Shown: piece after piece, positions 8,369 through 17,089 of the stretch
Layout of the letters: every line of letters starts with the position of its first letter
How positions within the stretch are numbered: the first letter of the stretch is position 1
DNA from: Bacteroidota bacterium
GTDB lineage: Bacteria; Bacteroidota; Bacteroidia; Chitinophagales; Chitinophagaceae
DNA: 64,000 bases
Assembly: GCA_023416995.1 (NCBI GenBank)
Contig: JAEZGI010000057.1
Coordinates: forward strand, 177,172 to 241,171
Direction: 5' to 3'
The notes under the pieces: generated by a model
What the model saw: only the letters and a program-made list of their open reading frames with translations
Told to the model about the DNA's origin: nothing
Databases searched by the model: none
Program-made: the position numbers and the translations under genes

Positions 8369-8983
8369 ATGCAGAATATGAAACGAGTAGTACTTTTTGT
8401 AGTGGTGTTGCTGGCTGGCTTTGCAGGCACTGCGCATGCGCAGATTCAACGCGGTAACATAATGGTTGGTGCAAACCTTGGTAACATCAATCTCGATCTT
8501 GATGGCAGCGGGCTTTTTACTTTTAACATCAATCCAAAGATTGCCTGGTTCATTCGGGACAACCTTGCCGTGGGTGGGTTTCTTTCAGGTGGCATTCAGA
8601 CTGCTAAAGGGCAGGGCACAAACGTAATGTATGGCGTAGGCGCACTGGGCAGGTATTATCTTGGTCCAACTCCTGCAAACGGTGCAACCGACTTTATTCG
8701 CAGCTCAAGATTTTTTGTAGAAGGAACGGTGGGTATCCAGGGTGATAATCCCGCAGTGGGGAACAATACTAACGGTCTTGGACTTGGCATCGGACCAGGA
8801 TGGACCTATTTCCTGACTCCGAACATTGGGCTCGAGGGTCTCGTGAAATATAACGGCATAGTCGGTTTTGGCAGCCGTCCAACCTCAAATAACCTGAATG
8901 TAGAGGTGGGATTCCAGATTTATTTATCGTCTGCAAGAGCAAGGGCCATTCGCAACCAGGTGGAAAGTGACATCAGGAGATAA
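8369..8983 (+). CDS. Outer-membrane beta-barrel protein
   Basis: A 204-residue secreted protein with a signal peptide ending AHAQ (about residue 25). The rest is built of alternating hydrophobic strands with many Gly and aromatic residues (IMVGANLGNINLDL, KIAWFIRDNLAVGGFLSGG, GALGRYYLG, GFQIYLSS), as in small Bacteroidota OMP_b-brl porin-like proteins. A nearby second ATG at 8378 is equally possible. The last 20 residues (SARARAIRNQVESDIRR) are an unusually basic tail beyond the final strand. Ligand unknown. It is transcribed divergently from ric. Confidence 0.75.
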   Translation: MQNMKRVVLFVVVLLAGFAGTAHAQIQRGNIMVGANLGNINLDLDGSGLFTFNINPKIAWFIRDNLAVGGFLSGGIQTAKGQGTNVMYGVGALGRYYLGPTPANGATDFIRSSRFFVEGTVGIQGDNPAVGNNTNGLGLGIGPGWTYFLTPNIGLEGLVKYNGIVGFGSRPTSNNLNVEVGFQIYLSSARARAIRNQVESDIRR

Positions 8984-9058
8984 GATGGCATAGCTTTTTT
9001 ATCCCGGGATGTTATACCAGGCCCTCAACTTACATTATAGACTTCTAAATATTTATTT

Positions 9059-10210
9059 ATGCTAGCAATGACTTATCGCGGCCCGTGCCGTGTTCGCGTT
9101 GAACAAAAACCTGACCCCGAAATACTTCATCCCAGTGATGCAATAGTGCGGGTAACCAGATCATGTATCTGCGGATCCGATATTCATCTTTACAATGGCC
9201 TGGTGCCGGATACCCGTGTGGGCAGTACTTTTGGACACGAGTTCACAGGTGTGGTAGTAGATGTGGGCTCAGCTGTTCAAAAACTTAAGGTTGGTGACCA
9301 TGTATTGGTGCCATTCAATATTGCATGCGGAAAATGTTCGTTTTGTAAACAAGGTCTTTTTGGAAATTGCCACGAATCGAATCCTGAAGCAACCGCAGTG
9401 GGCGGCATATTTGGATACTCACATACTGCCGGTGGGTATGATGGTGGTCAGGCCGAGTATGTTCGCGTGCCATATGCAGATGTTGGCCCGACAGTAATTC
9501 CCTCCGATATGGATCCCGATGATGCTGTATTATTGACCGATGTGGTGCCAACAGGCTACCAGGCAGCAGAAATGGGTGGTATTAAAAAGGGCGATACCGT
9601 GCTGGTGTTTGGTGCAGGACCGGTTGGTATTATGGCCGCACGTTGTGCCTGGTTATTTGGTGCGGGCCGGGTTATTGTAGTGGATCATGTAGAATATCGT
9701 CTTGATTTTGCAAGAAAATATTGCCCATGTGAAGCTTACAACTTCCGGTCGATGGGTGACCCGATCGTCTTTCTGAAAAAGCTCACTGACTGGTACGGTG
9801 CTGATGTTTGTATCGATGCTGTCGGGGCGGATGCTGCAGGTAATGCAGTAGCTTCCATTACCGGCAAAACGCTGCTGATGCAGGGTGGTGCACCAACTGC
9901 ATTACACTGGGCAATTAACTCAGTAAAAAAAGGTGGTATTCTTTCAGTGGTTGGTGTTTATGGTCCCATTGGAACCATGGTGCCTTTTGGGAACATTGTT
10001 AACAAGGGAATAACCATCAGGGCCAACCAGGCATCTGTTAAACGATTATTGCCGCGTTTAATTGAACATGTACAGTCTGGTGTATTGAATCCAAAAGAAC
10101 TTATTACGCACAGACTTCCGCTTGAGGAAATATCCGATGCTTACCGCATGTTTGTTGCTAAACTTGATAATTGCATTAAACCAGTGTTGCTGCCTTCAGC
10201 AAGACCATAA
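9059..10210 (+). CDS. Zinc-dependent alcohol/formaldehyde dehydrogenase (MDR family)
   Basis: A 383-residue medium-chain dehydrogenase. The catalytic zinc ligands are in SCICGSDIHLY (Cys) and FGHEFTG (His-Glu). The structural zinc site is CGKCSFCKQGLFGNC. The Rossmann segment is VLVFGAGPVGIMAARCAWLFG. The extra acidic and Cys residues after the second motif (KYCPCEAYNF) resemble glutathione-independent formaldehyde dehydrogenases and related class enzymes, so an aldehyde or alcohol substrate with NAD is likely. The start may be the ATG at 9059 or 9068. The next gene begins 12 bp after the stop, giving a two-gene operon. Confidence 0.88.
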   Translation: MLAMTYRGPCRVRVEQKPDPEILHPSDAIVRVTRSCICGSDIHLYNGLVPDTRVGSTFGHEFTGVVVDVGSAVQKLKVGDHVLVPFNIACGKCSFCKQGLFGNCHESNPEATAVGGIFGYSHTAGGYDGGQAEYVRVPYADVGPTVIPSDMDPDDAVLLTDVVPTGYQAAEMGGIKKGDTVLVFGAGPVGIMAARCAWLFGAGRVIVVDHVEYRLDFARKYCPCEAYNFRSMGDPIVFLKKLTDWYGADVCIDAVGADAAGNAVASITGKTLLMQGGAPTALHWAINSVKKGGILSVVGVYGPIGTMVPFGNIVNKGITIRANQASVKRLLPRLIEHVQSGVLNPKELITHRLPLEEISDAYRMFVAKLDNCIKPVLLPSARP

Positions 10211-10222
10211 AAGCTACAACTC

Positions 10223-10717
10223 ATGGAAAAGAAAATAAATCCAACAGAAGTGCCCGGATGGGGAATAGATGCAGACCCGGAAAATGAACCGACTTACCCG
10301 ATGAAAAATTATACGGGTGACGATCATAAGAGACTGGATTATGAACGCGAGCCGCAACAGCCGGTTACGGTAGAAGTTTATCATTCCAATGAAAGACCCG
10401 GTCTCACGCGGGTGTTCGGAACATCCGTGCCACCGTCAGGTTTCAGTGGCAAGATGCGTAAACATGCATTTAAATACAGTGAAAATCATTATGGACACTG
10501 GCTCACATTGATGATGGCAGACAGGGTACAGGTGATCGAAGCTTTTATTGCAGACATCAAACGCGGATACATACCAAACATTCTGGCCGAACGTGGATTT
10601 GGCGCAGACTGGAAATATGACCGTAAAAAAACTGCGATCAAAATTGGTGTCGCAGCTTTATCGGTAACGCTGTTGATTGTTTTACTAAAGAATAAAAAGA
10701 AACTAAAACGCGGATAG
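10223..10717 (+). CDS. Conserved-looking hypothetical protein with C-terminal membrane helix
   Basis: A 164-residue protein that I do not recognise. The N-terminal half is polar and Pro/Glu-rich (VPGWGIDADPENEPTYP), the middle (about 85-125) looks helical (GHWLTLMMADRVQVIEAFI), and residues about 140-157 (IKIGVAALSVTLLIVLL) form one membrane helix followed by a short Lys-rich tail. A C-terminal anchor with positive end suggests the bulk faces the cytoplasm. It follows the zinc dehydrogenase by 12 bp, so it may act with it, perhaps as a membrane tether. That role is a guess. Confidence 0.7.
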   Translation: MEKKINPTEVPGWGIDADPENEPTYPMKNYTGDDHKRLDYEREPQQPVTVEVYHSNERPGLTRVFGTSVPPSGFSGKMRKHAFKYSENHYGHWLTLMMADRVQVIEAFIADIKRGYIPNILAERGFGADWKYDRKKTAIKIGVAALSVTLLIVLLKNKKKLKRG

Positions 10718-10725
10718 TCTTATAC

Positions 10726-10765
10726 GCAAATGGTACAGATTCGCCTGTATCATTTGCCTTTTGTT
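10726..10765. terminator. Bidirectional terminator hairpin
   Basis: GCAAATGGTACAG (10726-10738) pairs with CTGTATCATTTGC (10745-10757), 13 bp including one G-T wobble, with a 6-base loop, followed by CTTTTGTTTTTC on the plus strand. It separates the convergent membrane-protein and kinase genes; the stop codon of the minus-strand kinase lies inside the stem. Confidence 0.8.
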
Positions 10766-12204
10766 TTTCGTTCGTTTACCTGCTCGCTGACCAGTGTAGA
10801 CTGCAACGGGATTGTGGCCGTTACCACACATCCGTTCCCAGGACTTGAATCAATATCGAATTTCCCTTCAAATAAAGCTACCCGTCTCCGCATGTTGGCA
10901 AGGCCTATCCCTTCTTTAACGTCATGTACGTTAAAACCAATGCCATCATCTGCAATTTTCATAATCAGTTGCTCATTCCGTATGTTTACGTCGATCCGCA
11001 CCGTTTTGGCTTCCGCGTACTTTGACACATTTCTCAATTGTTCCTGCAGTACCCGGTAAAGGTTAAGCTGGATATCCATACTGAAAGGATAGCTGCGTAC
11101 TGCTTTATCAAAATCAAGTTTCACATCAAAATTGTTGGCCAGCCTGGTACTGCCAATCAGCATTTTGAAAGTATCTTCCATTGTGGCATCTTCATAAAAA
11201 GCCGGAGCAAGCCGGTGACTCAGATTCCGGATATCTGTCAGGGCAGTGGTCACGCATTGTTTGGTTTGTTCAAATATCTTGAGCGCGGAAGGATTCAAAG
11301 CATTTTTTAGCATCCCCATCAACATCTGGCTGGTCGCCAGCAACTGGCACACATTGTCATGCAGTTCACTGCCGATCTCATATCTTTCCTCTTCCTGGGT
11401 TCTTATTATTGCCCGCGTCATCTGTTGTTCAAAAAGCAATTTTTCTGTCACATCAATCGCAATTACAGAGCGGTAAATTCTACCATTGAGAGTAATAGGG
11501 CGGCTATAAACTTCCACTTCAATCACTTCGCCAGATTTCGTTTTGTGTCTGAAATGGCCGGCCGTTGTGCTAACAGTATCCAGCTTACGCATGCGCAGTG
11601 CTTTCAGCAAATTTTCCCTTTCCTCTTCCGGACGGATATCCATGATAGTCATATTCAGAAATTCCTCTTCGGTATATCCATACTTTGTGAGGGCAGCTTC
11701 ATTTACCAGTATATAGCCCAACGTTTCCGGGTCGAATACCCACATAGGCTGAGGACTTAGCTGGAAGAGACCGCTGAAACGTTTTTCAGATTCGGCAAGC
11801 CGTTGGTTTGTTTTTTTTCTTTCAATGTTATAAATGATGCTTTTGTAAAGACTGGTAGCATTCAGATCATCTTTTGCCAGGTAGTCCGATACCCCCATCG
11901 AAAGTGATTTAATACTGAATTCAAGATTGGCATAGCCGGTAAGAATGATCAATACACTGTCGGGTGCAAGCGCCACTATTCCCCCGATAAGCGAATAACC
12001 GGTTTTATCAGGTAATTCAAGGTCAAGCAATATTACGTCGAACCGGTTTCGCGCGTCTGCCAGCATTCGCTTTGCAACAGAAAAATTTGGTGCGTTCCGG
12101 ATATCCGGTGAGGTAAATTTTTCTTGCAGATAATCTTCGATCAACACAAAATCGCCCGGGTTATCTTCAACAACTAATATGACGGGTGAATTTTCATTAA
12201 CCAT
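10750..12204 (-). CDS. Receiver-PAS-HisKA_3 (NarL-type) hybrid sensor kinase
   Basis: Domains in order: a receiver (about 8-125; ILVVEDNPGDF, phospho-Asp in VILLDLELPD), PAS (about 140-260; LFQLSPQPMWVFDPETLGYI), a HisKA_3-type dimerisation helix with the phospho-His in EIGSELHDNVCQLL (about 285), and a HATPase_c ending in DDGIGFNVHDVKEGIGLANM. The HisKA_3 type is usual for kinases that pair with LuxR-type regulators, none of which is adjacent. It has no membrane segment. It starts 25 bp after the end of the multi-PAS kinase and is likely in its transcript, so the N-terminal receiver may take phosphate from that kinase. Confidence 0.92.
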   Translation of the reverse strand: MVNENSPVILVVEDNPGDFVLIEDYLQEKFTSPDIRNAPNFSVAKRMLADARNRFDVILLDLELPDKTGYSLIGGIVALAPDSVLIILTGYANLEFSIKSLSMGVSDYLAKDDLNATSLYKSIIYNIERKKTNQRLAESEKRFSGLFQLSPQPMWVFDPETLGYILVNEAALTKYGYTEEEFLNMTIMDIRPEEERENLLKALRMRKLDTVSTTAGHFRHKTKSGEVIEVEVYSRPITLNGRIYRSVIAIDVTEKLLFEQQMTRAIIRTQEEERYEIGSELHDNVCQLLATSQMLMGMLKNALNPSALKIFEQTKQCVTTALTDIRNLSHRLAPAFYEDATMEDTFKMLIGSTRLANNFDVKLDFDKAVRSYPFSMDIQLNLYRVLQEQLRNVSKYAEAKTVRIDVNIRNEQLIMKIADDGIGFNVHDVKEGIGLANMRRRVALFEGKFDIDSSPGNGCVVTATIPLQSTLVSEQVNERKTKGK

Positions 12205-12229
12205 GTACTTTGATTTTTGGGAGATCGAA

Positions 12230-14119
12230 TTAATTTATTTGTTCTTCAACATTCCCATTTCTATCGGTGATATTAACTCTCTTCGGGATAGTAAATCGAA
12301 AGGAAGTACCCCCATTCAAGCCTGCTTCCACCCAAATTCTTCCCTTTAGGTGCTGGATGATCTTTTTCACAATTGCGAGACCCATACCACTCCCGCTGTA
12401 TTCATTGCGTTGATGAAGACGTTGAAAAATTACGAAAATGCGTTCATAATGTTCTTCCGCCACTCCAATACCATTGTCTGTTACAGCAAATACCCATTCG
12501 CTGGCGTTCGCTTCCCAGGTAATTTTTATAATAGGCGGAACCCCTTCACGCCGGTATTTTAAAGCATTACTGATCAGATTTTGAAAAACCTGTTCAATAG
12601 GTGTCCGATAGGCCGTGATAATAGGCATTACCGGAATTTGAAACGTGGCCTCCGCTTCCTCGACCTGTTTTGAGTGTAAAAGTACCACCTCTCTGATAAC
12701 ATCGTTTACATCAACCACTTCGGGATTATCGGACCATTTGCCGATTCTTGAGAAGGCCAGCAGATCGAGGATGATCTGTCGCATTCTTCTTGCACCATCA
12801 ACAGCAAAAAAAATATACTGTTTTCCTCTTTCGTCTAGTATATGACTATACCGTTTTTCCAGCTGTGTCAGGAAACTGGTCACCATTCGCAACGGTTCCT
12901 GCAGATCGTGTGAAGCAACGTAGGCAAATTGTTCAAGTTCATGATTCGAATTCCTGATTTGTTCCTCTGCATATTTTCTTTCTGAGATATCACGGACGAA
13001 AGCACAAAAAAATTCATCATTTGCCTGTGAAATCGGGATGATTGTTAATTCGATCGGAAACTCTTCGCCGTTACGTCGAAGGCCCGTCAGTTCCAGTAAT
13101 TGGTTCATTCCAACAGGGTTTCTTGAAAGAAGGTAACGGCTCATACCATCGTCATGATTTTGACGGTATCGTTCGGGAATTATATAATCAGCAAGTCGTT
13201 TGCCCATCACTTCATCAGCCGACCAGCCAAAGATGGCTTGTGCCTGTGGGTTCCAGAATATAATCTCGTTGTTGGTATCAGTACAAATGATTGCATCCAG
13301 CGCACCATTCATAATAAGACGATTCTTTTCTTCACTGTCCCTTATTCGTTCATTTGCCTCTAACTGAGCCGTAATATCTTTATTGAATACCGAATACCCA
13401 TTTTCCGTTGGATGAATTGTCACTTCAAGCCAGGTTGCTGAGGGTTCGAAAAATGCTACGAACCGCACTGATTTGTTCTCATTTGCGGCCCTCATATAAT
13501 TGTTGTAAAAGGTACCGCCTACCAGATCGGGGAACAGCTCCCAGATATTGCGGTTTAAAATCTGATCCCTGCTCATGCCTACAATTTTTTCAGTGTTGGC
13601 ATTAACATAAGTAGCTACCCAATTTTTATCAACCGAAAAATAGGCATCTGCAATATTTTCATACATGCTCTTTTTCTCATCATAAGCGAGTTGAATTTCT
13701 TTGGCTTTCGCAGGAGTTTTTATTCCCCGCACCTCATTGCGGATTTCGGGCTTTGAGAGATTGGCAATTGTTGTGGGTGCGAATTTGTGAAGTATGTACT
13801 CTACCTCGCCATTAGCGTCGAATAAGGGAATACTGCTCGCCCAAAGATTTTTGGGCCCAAATCCTGACCATGCAAATTTATGGTCGCGTGCACTTTTGGT
13901 TGCAACAACTACTTCTAATACTTCTCCCAGTGCCTGATCCCTGACTGATACTAACACCGATTCTCCTGCAGGGTCATGGGTTGAATCGGGTCCATAAAAC
14001 ATCCATCGCCAGGCATCGTTGGCGGCAACTATAGGAAAATGCGGTGTTACGGGAGAAATGATTACAGCAGGTAATGCTGATACCCGGAATATTTCAAATA
14101 AGTGCGCATTACTGATCAT
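12230..14119 (-). CDS. Multi-PAS sensor histidine kinase
   Basis: A 629-residue soluble kinase with three PAS-type segments: a divergent one (about 5-120), a second (about 145-260; YENIADAYFSVDKNWVATYV) and a third (about 265-385; GALDAIICTDTNNEIIFWN). HisKA follows (about 395-465; phospho-His in ASHDLQEPLRMV), then HATPase (about 505-620; NLISNALKYR, DNGIGV, GSGMGLAIVKKI). The SHDLQEP form is typical of bacteriophytochrome-like and multi-PAS kinases. No GAF/PHY light-sensing domain is present. The next kinase gene lies 25 bp downstream. Confidence 0.92.
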   Translation of the reverse strand: MISNAHLFEIFRVSALPAVIISPVTPHFPIVAANDAWRWMFYGPDSTHDPAGESVLVSVRDQALGEVLEVVVATKSARDHKFAWSGFGPKNLWASSIPLFDANGEVEYILHKFAPTTIANLSKPEIRNEVRGIKTPAKAKEIQLAYDEKKSMYENIADAYFSVDKNWVATYVNANTEKIVGMSRDQILNRNIWELFPDLVGGTFYNNYMRAANENKSVRFVAFFEPSATWLEVTIHPTENGYSVFNKDITAQLEANERIRDSEEKNRLIMNGALDAIICTDTNNEIIFWNPQAQAIFGWSADEVMGKRLADYIIPERYRQNHDDGMSRYLLSRNPVGMNQLLELTGLRRNGEEFPIELTIIPISQANDEFFCAFVRDISERKYAEEQIRNSNHELEQFAYVASHDLQEPLRMVTSFLTQLEKRYSHILDERGKQYIFFAVDGARRMRQIILDLLAFSRIGKWSDNPEVVDVNDVIREVVLLHSKQVEEAEATFQIPVMPIITAYRTPIEQVFQNLISNALKYRREGVPPIIKITWEANASEWVFAVTDNGIGVAEEHYERIFVIFQRLHQRNEYSGSGMGLAIVKKIIQHLKGRIWVEAGLNGGTSFRFTIPKRVNITDRNGNVEEQIN

Positions 14120-14224
14120 ATGGCGGGTTCAGTTTCGTCTTAAAGGTGTTTGCCTCATTGAACACCAATCGTATGCCCGGGACACCTGACCCAAAAGCAG
14201 CACCAATGAGGAATATAATGCGCA

Positions 14225-15046
14225 TTACTTCATTTTACGCACGAGCATTTTCGCTATAACTTCATTGCCTTTGTCTGATGGATGCAGTCCGTCATAAGTC
14301 ATGTCAACAGCATCCGGAGGGTAGGGATATTCGTCCGTTTCAGGATTGTATGGGATGGTTGTGAAAGCCGGATAGTTATAATTTTTATATTCACCTGTAT
14401 TCGGATCTTTCAGCCGTTTGAACCGCACAAGATTTTTCTGATTGATGTTACTCTTATTATAAAGATCCACCACCTTTATCTTTTCGCTGCGCCCGATTGC
14501 TGCAATGGCATCAGCGAACTGTTTCAGCGTCTGATCGTTTTTCGCTTTATAAGAACCCCAGGCATTGTTTTTTCCATTGTTTATGTAAACAAAATCGGAA
14601 CGCTGTAATGGAGTAATCAGGATAATTTCGGCTTCCGGATTCAGTGCTCTCAATTTGTTGATAATAATACGGAAAGAACCGTGTACCGTTCCGTTTCCTG
14701 TATTGTTTTTGTAATCGGATGGCGAACCAAGCGGCCGTCCGCGCCACCAATCATTTGTTCCGAGGAAAACAGAATAGACATCAGCTTTTACAAGACCAAG
14801 CGAGTCGATCCTGGCTGCTATATCGCCGGAGGTCCATCCATTATGGCCCTGGTTGATCACACTAAGTTCAGGGAGTTGTTCGGTTACTCTTGTGAGATAT
14901 CCTTTTTTGACCCGGTTGCCTGTTTGTTCAGGATGGTCGTTCAAATAGGTGATGGAGTCGCCGATAGCTACCCATGTTTTCTTTTGTTGAATCAATGCAG
15001 AACAACAAATGGTAATGATGATAATAAGGCAAAGCAGTCGTTTCAT
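14225..15046 (-). CDS. SGNH/GDSL-family hydrolase, exported
   Basis: A 273-residue lipase/esterase-like SGNH hydrolase. A signal peptide (about 1-19) is followed by the nucleophile block AIGDSITYL (Ser31), then a Gly/Asn block (INQGHNGWTSGD), the oxyanion Asn in GTNDWW, and the Asp-His pair in DGLHPSDKG near the C-terminus. All four catalytic blocks are present. Typical substrates are acyl or acetyl esters on carbohydrates or lipids; the exact one is unknown. It is a single gene between the PAS kinases and the exonuclease. Confidence 0.88.
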   Translation of the reverse strand: MKRLLCLIIIITICCSALIQQKKTWVAIGDSITYLNDHPEQTGNRVKKGYLTRVTEQLPELSVINQGHNGWTSGDIAARIDSLGLVKADVYSVFLGTNDWWRGRPLGSPSDYKNNTGNGTVHGSFRIIINKLRALNPEAEIILITPLQRSDFVYINNGKNNAWGSYKAKNDQTLKQFADAIAAIGRSEKIKVVDLYNKSNINQKNLVRFKRLKDPNTGEYKNYNYPAFTTIPYNPETDEYPYPPDAVDMTYDGLHPSDKGNEVIAKMLVRKMK

Positions 15047-15090
15047 AAACGTTTATGTAAGTTTGATCCGATGTTTGAATATACAGCAGT

Positions 15091-15867
15091 TTATTTTTCA
15101 GACAGTGTTATCCAGACGGGTGCATGATCGCTGGTTTTTTCCCATCCGCGTACATCTTTATCAACACCGCCTGATTCCAGTCGTTTTTTAAGTTTGGCAT
15201 TCAAAAGAAAGTGATCGATGCGTAAACCCGCATTGCGTCCGTAAGCGTTTCTGAAATAATCCCAGAAAGTATAAATGACCTGATCCGGATATAATGTCCT
15301 GATGGCATCTGTCCAGCCCTGTTTCACAAGTACTTTGAAGGCTTCTCTTACTTCAGGTCTGAACAGTGCATCATCCACCCAGCGTTCTGGTTTATATACG
15401 TCCAGTTCAGTTGGCATTACATTGAAATCACCGGTGAGAATAACCGGTGTTTTCGCCTTCACAAGGGTAGCGGCATGATCCTGCAAACGGGCAAACCACC
15501 TGAGTTTATATTCAAGCTTTGGCCCCGGTGCCGGGTTTCCATTGGGAAGATAAATACAGCCAATACGGATACCATCAACCGTAGCTTCTATATAACGGCT
15601 ATGGTCATCCGAAGGATCGCCCGGCAGGCCACGCATTACATCCTGGGGTTCGGAAGACTTAGCGAGAATGGCCACACCGTTCCAGCTTTTTTGTCCGTGC
15701 CATACCGCATGGTATCCTGCATCATTAATAGCTTTCAAAGGAAATTTCTCCTGGGGTGCCTTAAGTTCCTGCAGGCAAACAACATCCGGTGCGCTTTCAT
15801 TGAGCCAACGCAATAGTACAGGCAGCCGGCCAATTACCCCGTTTACATTATAGGTGGCAATCTTCAT
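15091..15867 (-). CDS. xth: Exodeoxyribonuclease III / AP endonuclease
   Basis: A 258-residue EEP-family nuclease acting in base excision repair, cutting 5' of abasic sites and removing 3' blocks. Visible motifs are MKIATYNVNG (Asn), CLQELKAP (catalytic Glu), IGCIYLPNGNP (Tyr/Pro/Asn), TGDFNVMP (Asp-Asn), and the end block IDHFLLN with SDHAPVWI (catalytic His). Its length and motif order match bacterial exonuclease III. It starts 44 bp after the alkaline phosphatase gene ends; whether they are co-transcribed is unclear. Confidence 0.93.
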   Translation of the reverse strand: MKIATYNVNGVIGRLPVLLRWLNESAPDVVCLQELKAPQEKFPLKAINDAGYHAVWHGQKSWNGVAILAKSSEPQDVMRGLPGDPSDDHSRYIEATVDGIRIGCIYLPNGNPAPGPKLEYKLRWFARLQDHAATLVKAKTPVILTGDFNVMPTELDVYKPERWVDDALFRPEVREAFKVLVKQGWTDAIRTLYPDQVIYTFWDYFRNAYGRNAGLRIDHFLLNAKLKKRLESGGVDKDVRGWEKTSDHAPVWITLSEK

Positions 15868-15911
15868 AATAACACAATGTTTTGTGCATTACATAAAAAA
15901 CCGGACCCGTG

Positions 15912-16991
15912 CTATTTGTTCAGTCGCAGCGATTCCAGCATTTTTGTGAAGATCGCCGTATTTTCATAAATACCAGAAAACTTTTCTGAACCCGGACCAT
16001 AAGCGAACACTGGTATCATTACAGCGGTGTGATGTGTTGTAGTGAATTTTGCATCAACCCGTCCCGTTTTCATGTCGCCGCCATTTAAGGTCATACCACC
16101 CGTTTCGTGGTCGGCAGTGATTATAACAAGGGTATTTTTATCTTTTGCAGCAAAGTCGAGTACAGCGCCAATTACCTCATCAAAATCCAGCATTTCGTTC
16201 ACAACATATTCCGTGTTGTTTGCGTGTCCTCCCCAGTCTATCTGTGATCCTTCGATCATCAGGAAAAAGCCATTTTTGTTTTTGCTTACAATGTTCAAAG
16301 CAGTTTTTGTTCCCACCAGTAACTGACCCGCGCGGCCCTCTGATGCTTTTGGTGGTTCCTCGTCGGCAATGAAAGCAGCAAGTTTGCCAGGTTTAACATT
16401 TGCGAGACCCGCAAATGAATCGACCACCTGGTAGTTGCGTTGTCTGAAGCTATCAAGAAGATTCAAACCATCTTTCCTTTTGGCAAAATGATTTCTGCCA
16501 CCACCGATAAATACATCTATGTCAGTTTTCAGGAAGTCGAGTGCAATGTCCTCAACCGTTTTTCTCGATGGCACATGCGCAATGAAAGATGCAGGGGTGG
16601 CATGAGTCATAGAGCAGGTAACAACCATACCCGTGGCTAAATTATGCTTCTCTGCTATTTCAAGAATAGTCGGATGCGCCACACTGGTTGCATCTACTCC
16701 GATACCTCCGTTGCGTGCTTTTTTTCCGATAGATAATGCCGTGGCCCCGGCTCCTGAGTCGGTTACATAGTTGTCGGCCGACTGGTTTTTATGAAAGCCA
16801 ACAGCCGTGCAGCGTTCAAGATTGAGCTTGCCTTTATTGGCCGTGAGACCAGCAAATATCTGTGCCGTTCCCATACCGTCTCCTATCAGAAGGATCACGT
16901 TTTTAGGTGTGGACTTTGCCCCGTTGGTCTGGCAGGTAGCCGATACACAACATGCCAGGGCAATAGAGAGTAATTCAATTCTGAGTTTCAT
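15912..16991 (-). CDS. Alkaline phosphatase, exported
   Basis: A roughly 359-residue alkaline phosphatase superfamily enzyme releasing phosphate from organic esters in the periplasm. A short signal peptide (ends about residue 20, with a Cys pair at 14-15) precedes the metal motif LLIGDGMG and the nucleophile block NYVTDSGAGATA (Ser79). Further metal motifs are MTHATPASF, IEGSQIDWGGHAN, ITADHETGG and the late TTHHTAVMIPVF. Compared with E. coli PhoA it is compact, missing some insertions, but keeps all core motifs. The ATG at 16991 is chosen; the frame runs to a TTG at 17000. Confidence 0.93.
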   Translation of the reverse strand: MKLRIELLSIALACCVSATCQTNGAKSTPKNVILLIGDGMGTAQIFAGLTANKGKLNLERCTAVGFHKNQSADNYVTDSGAGATALSIGKKARNGGIGVDATSVAHPTILEIAEKHNLATGMVVTCSMTHATPASFIAHVPSRKTVEDIALDFLKTDIDVFIGGGRNHFAKRKDGLNLLDSFRQRNYQVVDSFAGLANVKPGKLAAFIADEEPPKASEGRAGQLLVGTKTALNIVSKNKNGFFLMIEGSQIDWGGHANNTEYVVNEMLDFDEVIGAVLDFAAKDKNTLVIITADHETGGMTLNGGDMKTGRVDAKFTTTHHTAVMIPVFAYGPGSEKFSGIYENTAIFTKMLESLRLNK

Positions 16992-17089
16992 GAATGACAA
17001 CGTTTTGCTGTCAAGATACTCACTTATGCCTATTAATCGGTGATTGCATTGTTACGGGTTTGTAAACTATGATGTCCCGCCATGTTACA